A DNA stretch of 64,000 nucleotides from Halichoerus grypus (lineage: Eukaryota > Chordata > Mammalia > Carnivora > Phocidae), in the NCBI RefSeq assembly GCF_964656455.1, contig NC_135715.1, positions 34,978,603 through 35,042,602 of the forward strand. The letters are read 5' to 3'. The position numbers were made by a program, and so were the translations under genes. The notes beneath the pieces are model-generated. The model was given only the letters and a program-made list of their open reading frames with translations. It did not search any database and had not been told where the DNA came from. Below are positions 35,043-47,214 of this stretch, piece by piece. Numbering within the stretch: the stretch's first letter is position 1; every line of letters starts with the position of its first letter.

Positions 35043-35329
35043 AAATAGTTCTTGACTTTTATGGTTTAAATTTGTTAAATTGTCCATGCCTAAAATTGGC
35101 TAAGTGGAAGGGCTGCTGTGATTTATTTGAGTCTCATGGTCATTCTTAGGATCAGAGAAGACTCTACTGAGACTGGACTGAGAACGGGAGGGGGGTGTCA
35201 TTTACTGTAGCTCTACTGTACTATTTTTACCAGAAAAAAACAAAACAAAACAAAACAGAGATCATCTCCAGTATAATTTTTGATGAAAGTTTCATCAAGT
35301 AAGTAATATTTTCAGTGTATACTGTTCAT

Positions 35330-35450
35330 GGCTTATTGACACATACTCTCTCATTTTAGCACGTGGTTTTGTGAATTGTATAATCTCAGTTACCTTATTC
35401 CCATTTTACGGTTGAAGACAGAACTGAGGAAAGTTTAAGTGTTTGTGTTT
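35330..35450 (-). mobile_element. Possible MIR fragment
   Basis: CTCTCATTTTAGCACG, then TTATTCCCATTTTACGGTTGAAG and AACTGAGGAAAG resemble the core of an antisense MIR (CCCCATTTTACAGATGAGG, then AACTGAGGC). It is short and diverged. Confidence 0.4.
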
Positions 35451-38194
35451 ACTAAGTGTCTCTGAATTTGAGTGCAGACAGATTCTCAATTCATTTGTGG
35501 TTGGATGTGACCGGGATCAAAGAAATGATGCTAATAGGAAATCTGTGAAATTGAGTCACTGACTAACACTTCTGTGGACAAACACGTATTGCTTCCCGGC
35601 TTCCCCATTTTCTCACCTACAGAATCCAGGTACCTGGTAAAGGTGAAAAAAGAAACAAAAAATGAAGACAAAGATAAAGGTGAAGAAATGATGAGCAAAA
35701 GGAGATACAAAGAAAAAGGGGAAGAGGAGGACAGAGTGGAAAGTGGGAGAGGAGAGTAAATGCCTAATGAACTAAGCCAGAGAGTGCAAGATGGAAATAG
35801 ATAAGACAGCAAATGGCAGCAGAGTTATGGCGGGGGGGAGTTGATGGCTTAGAATGAGGAGAGAGAAAAGGCAGAGGCAATTGAGGGGCAATATGGAGAA
35901 GTGGAAACCCTGGAAAGGAGGACTTGGGGATACCTTTGTATCACTCTATTGGGCACAGTATAAATACTCAAGTTGTTTTAATTGCTTTTGGCTAGTGAAA
36001 TACTGATATTTTTAATGCAACCATGTGCAGAAATCAGGTTATGTTTATGATTAAGTGAGCTAAGCTTTTTTAAGAGTTAGCTATATTTGAAAGTTCATGC
36101 ACATATTTGAAAGTTAATCAGGTAGAGGTACTAGTAAGGATTTGAATATTCCTATCCCTGGTCTCTACAGTTAAATCTTGCATACATATCAGCAGATGTT
36201 CTACTTGAATTCCTTATAACATGGGTTCCTAAAGAGAGTAATAGCATTTCCTATGACTTTGAAGAGCATTCAATCCAGATAAAGAATATTCCAGATTTGT
36301 TGGCACAGTATGCAACCTAAATTCACATTTTACTTTGCAGGATCCTTAATTCAAATCTGATTGATTTTTTCAGCTGTTCCAATTCATATTTTGCCCAATG
36401 AGTAGTCATATTTGTAGATGAGTCTGCACTAGATACATTATTTTCTTGGCTTTTGAACAAACTTAGATCAATATTAAGAAACATCTATTAAAAGTGTGTT
36501 CGCTGTTGTTCAGTTGTTATGTTGGATACTGATTTCATGCTTGCTTTCCTCTGTATTTATGCTCAGAAAAAGAGCCAAACAACTGTTGGAACTTTCTTCA
36601 CAGACTCTGAAATGATATCAATTTTTTATATGTGAAGAAGGTAAAGTATGATAAAGTCTTTTTTGAGCACATTCCTTGTTATACTCGGTAAAACAGAGAA
36701 GTATTTAATTTTAAAAAGTCTTGGCTTCCTTTAGAGTCTGAAATTTATTTTAAGTCAGGAACTTAGGACTGACCTGCTTAATTTTAGTCAATTTTATGGC
36801 TGATTTAATTAGGGAAACTTAGATACAACAATAAACATATCTGTAAGAGAAAGAAACATTTTTCTAGGGACATCATTATAGAAACTGAAAACATAGCAGC
36901 AAATAATCCCAGTACACTTTAAGGAAATCAGTCAGGTTGCAGCGATTTAAGTACTTAAAATACTTATATAGTTGAGCCTTAAAATTAATTTTTGTTTAAA
37001 TATAGTTTTTTGGAGGTGTGTTTTTTGCTTTTGTTTTTGTTTTTTGAAAGCTTGGAGATATGCTGGCTTAGATGATTTTAGTTGGACACCACATGGGAAG
37101 GAATCCAGCGGTGGTGTTCTCTGAAAAATAGACTCTGAGGTAGAAATGTGCATGCAGACGTTTATTGGGATGTGCTCCTTGGATCAACAACTGGGAGAGA
37201 GTGAAGGCAACAGGAACGGGCCAAGGAGGAAGTCGAGGATCAGCGCTGTCATAAGAAGGGTTTCATCCAGTCCCATGGGAGCTGGGATGAGTCTGCAGAG
37301 ACGTATAACACAAAGACAAGGAGGGCTGGGCCTTCTCCTCTTGCATGGAGTAGTCATCAGATACAGGTTGGTTCCAGGAAGGGGACATGACCTCGGGTGA
37401 GGTGGCTTTCTTCAGCTGAGACCAATGTTGGCGAAGGACTCTGATGAGAGGTGTTAACAGTTGATAAGCCCAGTAGCTGGAGGACTGAGTCTTAAAGCGG
37501 GGGACATGGGTGGCCTACCACAGCATCCAGTGCAGTTAATAAAAAAATCCCAAACTAGAAATGTCCTCCCATGTTGCACAGCTAAGTGTCAAAAACTAGA
37601 ACATGGTGCAGAGCAAAGCACCTTGGTAGCAATAGGCATTAATGGGCTTTCTCATCATATACCTGGTGTTCTTTGCTCTTTATCTTTATTTTCTGCTTTG
37701 TAGTATTTCACCTGTTTCTGTCTCTGCATGTATTACTGCGGCTGCTGTTGTTACTGGCTCATTTATCTTTTAAGTCATGACTTCTGAGGCTTCAGAGATA
37801 CCACAGCATTCTTTCTGCAGGCTCTCTCCTTCTATTCATGTCATCAGTCTCCTTCTTTTCTCACTTTCAAATTTCCTAGGGGAGAGAATGTTTCTGTATT
37901 AGACCATGACTGTTCAACACAAAGTTATCTCCTGGGCAGACCTCTTGTGCCTATGATGCACTGGTCTATCTAAATGACTGCTTTTGAGTCTGTGATGTAG
38001 CCAGATTATGAGATCACAGGGCATACAACATGATGATCTATTTATAAAGAACTTACCAGAAGTAGGGCTCTGGGCAAGGCAGGTAATAAGAGGCTGTTCA
38101 GTATGGGTTAATTGAAACAGAAGCTCATTGCCTGGCTTCTTAATTCATAGTTGTCATCCTTTTATAGATTTACCCCCTGAAATGTTTCACCCGG

Positions 38195-38270
38195 CAGAGG
38201 TGCTCAAATTTCATTGTGCACCTGATGTCCTGGGAAGATAGTTTAAAATGAAGATTCCGGGGGTAACAAA
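38195..38270. mobile_element. MER5-like hAT fragment
   Basis: The order AGGTGCTCAAATTTCATTG, GCACCTGATGTCCTGGGAAG, TTAAAATGAAGATTCCGGG matches part of MER5A. It is about 75 bp long, and its ends cannot be defined. Confidence 0.5.
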
Positions 38271-40107
38271 AAACATTCTGTGTCCATTAGGTTGCAGATA
38301 ACAAAACCACTGTACTTACTTTCAGAAGACAGAGATGCAAAGGAGGCAATCAGATGTTTACAAAATTGCTGGGAGAGTTGGCATTCCACATTCCAGGTTT
38401 GACTTCCATCTTGACTTCCAAAATGACCACAGAACTGGGTCCGAATGGAAACTGCTTTGCCTACCTTGATCAGGACGTAAGAGAACTAGGCAGGCTGTGC
38501 CCCAGTACATGTGAGCAGAATGGAAGGCACACACCCACCTATTGCACCAGAACACTCTCAGAGGGGCACAAGGATCTCCTCCAGCTGCTCTGGGAAAATC
38601 TGACCGTATCCACAGTCCTACATGTAGCCGAAATAGGGAGAGCAGCAGAAACCAGTCTTTTACTTCATGACCTTGACTCCTTACACACTCTCATGGGTAT
38701 ATCTGCTTGCAGAAGATAGATCCTACATAGAAGCCAGAGGAAAGGGGGCCTTGAGAAAGTTGCTCTAACTTCTAGTCTGCAGTGAGTAAACTAATCTGAA
38801 CCATCTGCCACATATCCCAAATAAATCTGATGCAGGTCTCAATGAACTATACATTGAGGAAACAAATTGTCAGATGGTAACTCCTTGGGTAGAAGTTAGC
38901 ACATTCTAATACAGAAGCAAAACAAACAGGAAGAGAAGTGACCTTTCTAAACATGTCTGGATTTTACAATGTTATTAAATAGGTCCCAATCCCATAAATT
39001 ATAATTTTTTATGATCTGTAATTTTGGCTTTGGTGTTATAAGTCATTGGCATTTATACAGATAGAGATATAGCATTGAATGTTAGGGTTTACCCTTCTCT
39101 GACCTTAAATATCGACATTTAAACTAACGGGTAATATTGTCAACTACATTTCAACAATCTACTGATTACTTAATGAAATCATGGTGAATATGGCCCCAAG
39201 GCATATCATCCAGAATTGCTCTTTAGTGCCACGTTTCCTGCCTTGTTTCTGAGCTGATAAAGCACAGACGAAAGAGACAGGAAGAAATAATGATGGAGCC
39301 ACAGTACTGAGGGCAGCCACGCCACCACTGAGTAATCGCCTGTCCCTTGGGCGAATAAAGCTGGGCAGATCTCTTCTGCTGCAGCTAGAAAACAAGGGGA
39401 ATGGTGTATTTGTTGGTCAGGCACAAGAAGAAGAGTAGTGAAGTTTGGTATGTGAGGTGTCCAGTTATCACAAGATAGTGAACTGGAGATAATCTTTTAA
39501 GGGTTCTGTATACATTGTGAATCACAGAGGAAAAGCCTAGGCTGGATATACAACTTTGAGAAACTTCCGGATATTGACCACATAGAAAGCCATGATAGTG
39601 AATGAGATGAATCAGGAAACTGTGAAGAAATTGTGTGGTAAGAAGAAAGCCAAGACAGTACTGATTTCTCATTTGGACAAAGGAAATTGAACCTGACAAA
39701 TGTATGGTCAATGAAGTAGGAGGAAACCAGGTAGATATGGATGAGTGGTTACAGTGAATTCAGTAGGAAGTTGGTGAGGTAAATAGAAGTGGCAGAATTA
39801 AGGTAAGGGAAGGGACAGATGGAAAGAAAAGAGAGTCTTAACATTTTTGGCCAAGAGTAAAGATAAAAGGATATTGGATATAATAGGCACAGCTGGCTAC
39901 AAGATGGTAAAAGGATTCATCCTGACACCTGACTGGTTGATGGGGCTCCCAGGCCTCCTGGGACTCTCTTGAGAAGTGGGAAGTTTATAGCTTGAAGTGA
40001 ATTTAAATTTTTTGATGACTAGAGAGACACTTGTCTCTCTGGATCCATCAGATGACTTGAGTATCAAGACTGGCAACATGCTTCAATGCTCAGGACTGAT
40101 GGCCCAC

Positions 40108-40636
40108 TCTAATGGGTCACTCTTAGGTGTCGACTCTACTGGACCAAGTGGTACCCATATATTTGGCCACACGTGATTCTAGTTGGGTCTGTGAGGGTGT
40201 TTTAGATGAGATCAGTGTTTGAATTGGTAGTCTTAGTAAACAAATTGTCCTCTGAAGGTGAGTGGGCTTCATCCAGTTAGTTGAAGGCCTGAATAAAACA
40301 GAAAGGCCAACCCTTCTGCAAGTAAAAAGAAACACCTCCTGCCTGACTAACTTGAGCTGAGATATTGGTGTTTTTATGCCTTCAGACTGGGACTGAAACA
40401 TTGGCTCTTTCCAGGTCTCGAGCATGCTAGAATTTGGACCGGAATACTATCATGTGCTCTCCTGGTTCTTAGGCCTTAAGGCTCAGACTGGAACTACACC
40501 ATCTGCTATCCTGAGTCTCCAGATTTCAAAGGCAGATCTGGGGACTTATCAGCTTGCATAATCATGTGAGCTAATTCTTTATTTTATATATATATAAAAT
40601 TTGGTCTGCTTCTCTGGAGAACTCTGACAAATACAC
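40108..40636 (+). mobile_element. MLT2-like ERVL LTR, solo
   Basis: The order of motifs is that of MLT2: GGGTCACTCTTAGGTGTCGA at the start, GTGAGGGTGTTTTAGATGAG, TCCAGTTAGTTGAAGGCCTG, AATCATGTGAGCTAATTC and, at the end, CTGCTTCTCTGGAGAACTCTG followed by ACAAATACAC. No internal ERVL sequence adjoins, so this is a solo LTR. It is old and much diverged. Confidence 0.8.
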
Positions 40637-41119
40637 GCAGAGACTTCCAGGATTTGATTGCCATCCTTGAATTGATGAGGAACTTTAAAAAACAATGTAT
40701 ACAGGGTAGATTTTTAAATCCTTGGAATGGGAGGTAGGTACCCTTATTGACAGGAATTCCTCTGTGCTAGGTTTTTTGAATGAATCAGAAGTGAAAGCTG
40801 TTGTTTCTGCTTCCAAAAAGGTGAATATCCAGATAAAAAGAAGGAAATTAATGGAGGGGAAGATTAAGAATCTTTGATGGGGTACTGTTTTAAGGCATGT
40901 TTTATTGTCACATATTGTATCTAATTGACTCTTCACCATAAACAACCTTTTAAGGTATCATCAGACCTGTAATAAAAATGAAGATATAAAGACATGAAGT
41001 TTAGGTAACGTTCCTGAAGTCACACAGAAAGTGGAGGATTGAGTAACAATATTCAGTTTGTCCCACTCCATAATCATTCTCCTAAAATTTTTCCATTATA
41101 CCTGGCTACTTAATACATA

Positions 41120-41154
<35 letters not shown>

Positions 41155-41894
41155 AAAGAACCAGGGAATGATGTTGAATATATAGTTGTTAGGAAAATAT
41201 TAATATCAAATGGGGCAGTTTAGGTCAATGTTTCACAAACCTGAATAATGTTTTAAAGCACAAGCAATTTGATCAGACCCCATTATCATTTTAAATTATT
41301 TTTAATATTGTTACCTCAATCTATACAAATGTAAATGGACATATAAATATCTTTTACTTATAACCCCAAGAACCAAACACTTTTATACATTAAAGGAGGC
41401 AAACCCCCAAATGCAATAAACTCTAAATTCATCTTATATCATGGTTGATGACATTGTGTTGAAACTAAATCGTTGCTAACTAAACGATTATGGTAATGAC
41501 TGTGTCGTCAGGCTGTTTTATGTTTGACATGCCCAGACTGCTGTTGGTTTGGTGATGACACAAATTTCTCACTACTATCTCCTTTTCAAACTACTGTGAA
41601 ATCTTTTGCAGAATGTTCTAAAGTGATGTGACATTTATTTGGCAAAGAGCATAGTTTACTAAAGCATCGTGTCTTCAGTCTTCCCCTGTACTTATTAGAG
41701 TTAGCCGGCCCAGGTAGAAGGGTGTGGCATCAAAGTTAATGCAAACCAAAATGCCAACTTGGACATTAAAATTTTATTGCGTTATTAGATTATTAGGTGC
41801 TTGTTGAACCAGAAAACTCAGAATATATGTAATTTTTATAATGTTCCAGCTTTGTTTGCAAATAACTTGGGGCCTGATGTATGTTCTTTTGGTA
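40637..41894. other. Unique sequence
   Basis: I see no gene. A GT microsatellite is at 41121-41146. Confidence 0.4.
41121..41146. repeat. (GT)n microsatellite
   Basis: Thirteen uninterrupted GT units lie between ATACATAT and AATATATAA. Confidence 0.97.
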
Positions 41895-42032
41895 CCTTAA
41901 TCTCCTTATCCATAAAATGAGGATAAAAATAATAGCTACCTCATAGACTTATGTGACTAACAGAAGAGTTAATATGTGTTTGACACTTAGACAATGCCTG
42001 TCACACTCAATTCTCAGTAACTATTTATTATT
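41895..42032 (+). mobile_element. MIR SINE
   Basis: AATCTCCTTATCCATAAAATG, AGGATAAAAATAATAGCTACC, TCATAGACTTATGTGA and CAATGCCTGTCACACTCAAT match the second half of MIR in order. Confidence 0.8.
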
Positions 42033-44514
42033 AGTCTTAACTTTTATTCTAGAATGAACACAAACTATTTTAGAAATTTGCGTTAAAAGCTAACAAGCCT
42101 CTGAGAATATGCTATGGGCTCAGGAATCATAGAAGGCCAGTTTGACAAACCCTTGTTCTGAGTTTCTATACTGTCTATATCGAAGCGATGTGATTCACAC
42201 ATAACAATATTATAAAGAGTAATTGTTTCCAGGTTCATTGCTGCTGGTTTGCAAAAATCATTTCCTTGCTTAAACATCTGCATATTTGAATAGGAAATTT
42301 TTGCTATTTGCCTTTCTACATGCTCAGTTGTCAAATCATCTGTCAATTTTTGAATATCTATATTTAGATATTCTGACTTTTTCATCACTGGCGATCTGGC
42401 ACTAGATTATTTTACTTTTTTATTTTTGGAAGATTTGGACTGAAAGGAGTTTGGCCCCAAATGTGGATTTGTGTTGATACACAATTTACTTTTCTCTTCT
42501 GTATAAATTATATATCTTTTAGAGTCATCGCATCTTATCAATTACTTTAAAAGCTCCAAATATTTCACAATTCCTCTTTATTTGGCTTCAGTTCAAATAA
42601 AACTAATGTCAAATTATTCCACCCACTTTTTTTTTTTTTCAAATTCTATTTACTATGATCCTCAAAGCCAAGGAAATTAGATGCATGATTACATGGGAAA
42701 GCAGATGTTGTGCTGACCCCAGTCGAGACAAACCACAGTCATTTGAGCTTCTCTTGTGAGCACGGACCCTATTGAGGTTGCATTTCCGCACGCCAGCGAC
42801 AATGTCTTTTTTCCTCAAAGGCAGAAATCGTTTGCTACATGAAACTCCTGGACAAATGAAACTCAATTTTAAAATGGAGAAGAATTGAGGACAGGCAAGA
42901 GAATGAATCATCCTCCTTCCTCCCCCCAGAGAGTCATGAGAAATTTGTAATTCACTCTTTTAAAATTTCTTGTTTACTTTTCATTTTTCTATTGTCAAGA
43001 AACAGAGGAAGATCATAAAACCTTGTAAGAAATTCATATGCCACTTATCAAAAGTTTTAATCCTCAGTTCCACCATGATAAAAATCATTAGAATGTCACT
43101 AACTTTTAGGAATTGTCAGGATCCTTTTTTTTTTTCCCCCTGTTGGAGAGTTAGTAGTAAAACAGGGAAGATTAACTCAAACTGCTACTGGTCATTTAAT
43201 ATCAGCAAAAGCATGATTTCTATTGCACATCTCACTTGTTCTTCAAGGAAAAAACCCCACAAAGTTTACTACCACCCGATTTACTTTGTAGAACTATTAG
43301 GTTACATGAAGTTCCTATATTTATGTATTAAACCTTGCAGGCCTTTGCAACAAGATCACTTTTGGCTTTGAGAATCAATTTGCCTAGCAATACCATGACT
43401 TGCTTACCTACTCGACTACATAAAATGTTTACTCATATTTCTGGGCTGTGTGTTCTAACTAATTAGTTCTACTGAATTCTGAACACTTTTTAAATGATGC
43501 ATATCACTTAAAAGGACTGTACAGGACTGCAATGTCCAGCAGGACAAATAACGTGGTGACAGTCTGATTATCACATTATTCCTTCCCACCTGAAACATCT
43601 TCCAATAGTTTTATAGTTGAGCTGTCCAAAACAACAACCATAACACGAACTGGCACAACAGTTAATAATGTCCTCAGTAGCATGAAGAAGATTAAATTCA
43701 GTAAAAATAATAATAGAAGTTTCCTGATATTTGGCTTGTACTGGATTGGTTTCAGCTCTCTGTAACACAGATGCTACTGATCACAATGTAATTGTCAGGA
43801 AAAGACAATTGGTCAGTTAGATCGTATGAGCTGATTAGCATAAGGGAAATCTACACTTGTGAACACGGACAAAACCTAGCTTTCCAGAACACAATGAATG
43901 TGATTGGCATAACTGTTTGACCCCTAGTTTAAGGGGGGATTCTTGTGGTTCCATTCTTCCTTTAGCGTCATGGTGTGAAGTGAAGGCAGAATGCTCCATT
44001 CTAACCCTTTCGATTTCTCTTCTCTCCTCTATTAGTCAGCTTATAAAGCTTTCATTGCTAGCCCTAAGATCCTGGTTGTGTGATAAAGGGGTAAATGTTG
44101 CCATTGGAAACTTTAGTTTGGCTCATTTACTGTCCAGGAAACAACAACAAAAAGAAGCTAAAGAGAAATGTAGTTTGTAAGTGCTTTAAAGAACGACCAA
44201 AATGATGAAAACCAATTTAACAAAGAGAATTTGTAAATCAAATAGCCAGCACCTTTCTTTACACAATCAGTATCATTTCCTCTGTCAGTATAAAAAGTCT
44301 CTTGAGTCTGAAATTCACATTTCTTATGGTATAAAAGCAACCTGCTTGCAACTGTCTTTTACGGGTATGGCAAGTAAGTTCACTTTCATACAAGTCCACA
44401 TAGTGATGTGTCTTGGATGAAGTTATAACTGTGACTTGTCCTCAAACAATAAAAGTCAGAGCATGTGCCTGTCTGAAAATTATTTGCTGAGTTTAGTGGC
44501 CATACAACAAATAG
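42033..44514. other. Unique sequence
   Basis: I see no supported gene or repeat. The frames at 42083-42388 (101 codons, minus) and 42970-43371 (133 codons, plus) are the longest here. Both lack a recognisable domain and have the composition of chance frames in AT-rich DNA. Confidence 0.35.
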
Positions 44515-44712
44515 TTGAGATACATTGAACACTTATTTTATGCCAGGATCCCTTCTAAGTGCTTGCAAGTATTAAACTCATCTGATCCTCCAAATAAGTC
44601 TATGAGGGAGGAATAATTATCATCCCCATTTTATAGATGAGAGCACTGAGACACAGGGAGGTAAAGGTCCTCAGAGCTCACAAATGGTCAAGTTGGAATT
44701 CAGAACCACCTC
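44515..44712 (-). mobile_element. MIR SINE, antisense
   Basis: TTGAACACTTATTTTATGCCAG, TAAACTCATCTGATCCTCC, ATCATCCCCATTTTATAGATG and CACTGAGACACAGGGAGG give the complement of MIR in order. Confidence 0.85.
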
Positions 44713-44769
44713 CCCACTGTGTAAGACATGCCAGTATAAATTAGCTGATTTAGGATATGATACGGTACC

Positions 44770-44872
44770 TGTAGAATTGGGTTTGATTCATTCCATAGAT
44801 AAGCTGTCTGTCCTTGAGCAAATAAATTCATTGTACTGGACTCAGTTTTTCCATCTGTAAGCTAAGGGCATA
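44770..44872 (+). mobile_element. MIR SINE fragment
   Basis: GCTGTCTGTCCTTGAGCAAA, then CTCAGTTTTTCCATCTGTAAG, is the conserved MIR core. It lies just right of an antisense MIR, so two MIRs are close together in opposite orientation. Confidence 0.65.
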
Positions 44873-46459
44873 ACTCAAAGTGTACGTATGATTTGTACAT
44901 ATGTATACATGTATATTTTGATCTGATTGCATATTGCATATGTATATTTTGCATATATGTGTTTTTTTCTAGAATTAATTATGATATCCATTTATCTACT
45001 CTGTTGCATGGGGACTTCTTTATAACAATGAAAGTGCCATAACTGCAATTCTCTGGGCAAACAAACTGTTATCCCTAATTTCACTCTGCACCTGCCTTAG
45101 AAGTGATACATACATTCCTCTTTCCACTCTGAATTTGCTCCATTCCTTCTATGCTACAAGGTATACTGTCTTCATTCATATATTTGGAACTTGGTGATGG
45201 TTAAGTGTTCTAAATTCTGTGTTCCAATGAGAAAAAAGATAAGCTAGACACACTATGGATAATATGTCCAACACTGATCCTGAACAGTCAGTGTAAACGT
45301 TTTTTACATCATAAAAGGGAAAATGAGCTCCTATGCAAAAACCATAAAACACCACAGGAGAGGGAATTTAAAGATATAATTATCATATTCCAAAACAATT
45401 GTCTGAGAAATCAAAGGTAACAGAAAAACACAAATAAACCAGCCAAAGTAAATAATAATCATTTGGTAAAGCTGTCTGCCTTTCAGCTTATAATAGATTT
45501 TCATGGAAATTCCTTGTTAGAACAAAGAAGAAAGTGAAAAAATGATTTTAAAGCCTCTTGCCTTTCAGAGCATTTATTCAATAACTTAAATATCATGCCC
45601 TTTCACCCCTGTGTGGTTAATATGAGGCTCTTTGTCCTAATGAAATATATATAATTGAGGGAAATTAAAATTTCATGTTTTGATGGCTATTTAATGACTA
45701 TCTTAACATGAATCTTGTGTGCTGATCAGCAACCATAATCCTCCATTAATTCTTCAATACACTGATGAAAAAAGAAGAAAAAAACCTTTCTCACATCTTT
45801 GTTCATTCTTCTGAATCCAGTCAAATTTTCATCAAATCCCTCCCTTTAGAACTCCTGGCCACAGAGTTTAAAGGTCCATTTCCTTGAATCACTATGTGAA
45901 GAGTGCTTTGTATTTCAGGCTCCCTTGCCAAGTGATTTCCTAGGATATGAAAATATGATATGGTTGTAGGTCCTTGGGGAAAATCATACACAATTTTGTA
46001 ATATATCTCATGCAAGAACAGTATGTTATTTTATCTTAAACTCATCAGTTGGTGTTGAAATAACTCATCAGTTTTTTACCTACACCTTTCTTCTATCTTG
46101 TGTGTGTGTGTGTGGGGGGGGGGTTTGCAAAATTTGAACTGAGCTAAATATTTTATTAATTATATTCATTGTTTTATTCCCTACTATATTCTTTTTAAAG
46201 CTGTTACTTAGATTTTTTTCTTTGCTTTTCTATTAAAAGGATCATTGATCATATTCAGATTTTTAACATTTGACATCTGCTTGCTACAACAGATCCTAGC
46301 CTGTCTTGTTGCCTTATTTCTATTTCATTCCATATATTTTGTACACGGAAACTAGAAGTTGATAGTATACATTAGATGATGTGATCTAATCACTTTTCAT
46401 GTGATCCCATATATTAGGAAAATTGCCTGACAGAACCACACAATATTTATTTCTGGTTG
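44873..46459. other. Unique sequence
   Basis: I see no gene. A short (TG)n followed by an 11-base G run is at about 46100-46123. Confidence 0.4.
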
Positions 46460-47214
46460 GCACATATTTTTAATTGCATTTAATTCACACTTAAAATGTA
46501 CATATAGCATAATTGAAACATAGTATAATTGGAGTATACGTCTTTGAGTTTTGAGAATGCATACAGGTGTGTAACTATCACCACAATCAAGATACAGAAC
46601 AGGTCCCCCATCACTTCCCAAAATGATCTTGTGCTGTGCTTTGGAGTCAGTTTCTCCCTCCAACCACTCATCTGTTTTCTATTTTTATAACATTGCCCTT
46701 TCCAAAGTCAGTGCAACCATACAGTATATAACCTTTTCAGTCTGACCTCATTCGTTTTACATAATGCATTTGTGATTCATGCATGTTATTTAGTATATCA
46801 GTAATTTTTTTTCCTTTTTTTTTTCTTTTTTTGGAGTCATATTCCAGTTTATCCACTTACTAGTCAAAGGACATTGGGTTGTTTCTAGTTTTTGATTATT
46901 ATGAATAAAGCTGTTAAGACATTTGTATATAGGATTTGGGGTTGATATAAGTTTACATTTCCTTTAAGTAAATACTTAAAAGTATGGTTGCTGGGACATA
47001 TTGTAAGTACATGATTAGTTTCAAAAGAAACTGCCAAATTTTTTTCCAAAGTGGCTGCCCCAGTGGGCACTCCAGTCGGCCATGAATGAGAGTTCCAGTT
47101 GCTCTACATCCTCTCCAGGCCTTGAGATTATCTGAATTTTTTTTTTTAGTTTTAGCCGTTGTAATAGATGTAGTTAATATCTCATTGTAATTTTGAAAAT
47201 AACTTATTTGAGGT
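46460..47214. mobile_element. Old L1 fragment (L1M type)
   Basis: Typical old-L1 phrases occur: CACCACAATCAAGATACAGAAC, TTGGGTTGTTTCTAGTTTTTG, AATAAAGCTGTTAAGAC, AAAGTGGCTGCCCCAGTGGG and TCCTCTCCAGGCC. No frame or duplication survives. Confidence 0.7.

Larger units (their letters stand above)
35054..40107. other. Mostly unclassified sequence
   Basis: I see no supported gene. 35640-35760 is strongly purine-rich. 37105-37560 and 38340-38770 are locally GC-richer and hold frames of 84 and 121 codons, but I recognise no protein family. They could be old LTR or other repeat relics. 38195-38270 is MER5-like (CAGAGGTGCTCAAATTTC, GTGCACCTGATGTCCTGGG, AATGAAGATTCCGGGGG). Confidence 0.35.

Noticed and set aside
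42970..43371. 133-codon plus-strand frame
   Set aside because: There is no recognisable domain, no clear splice sites, and its composition is typical of local AT-rich DNA.
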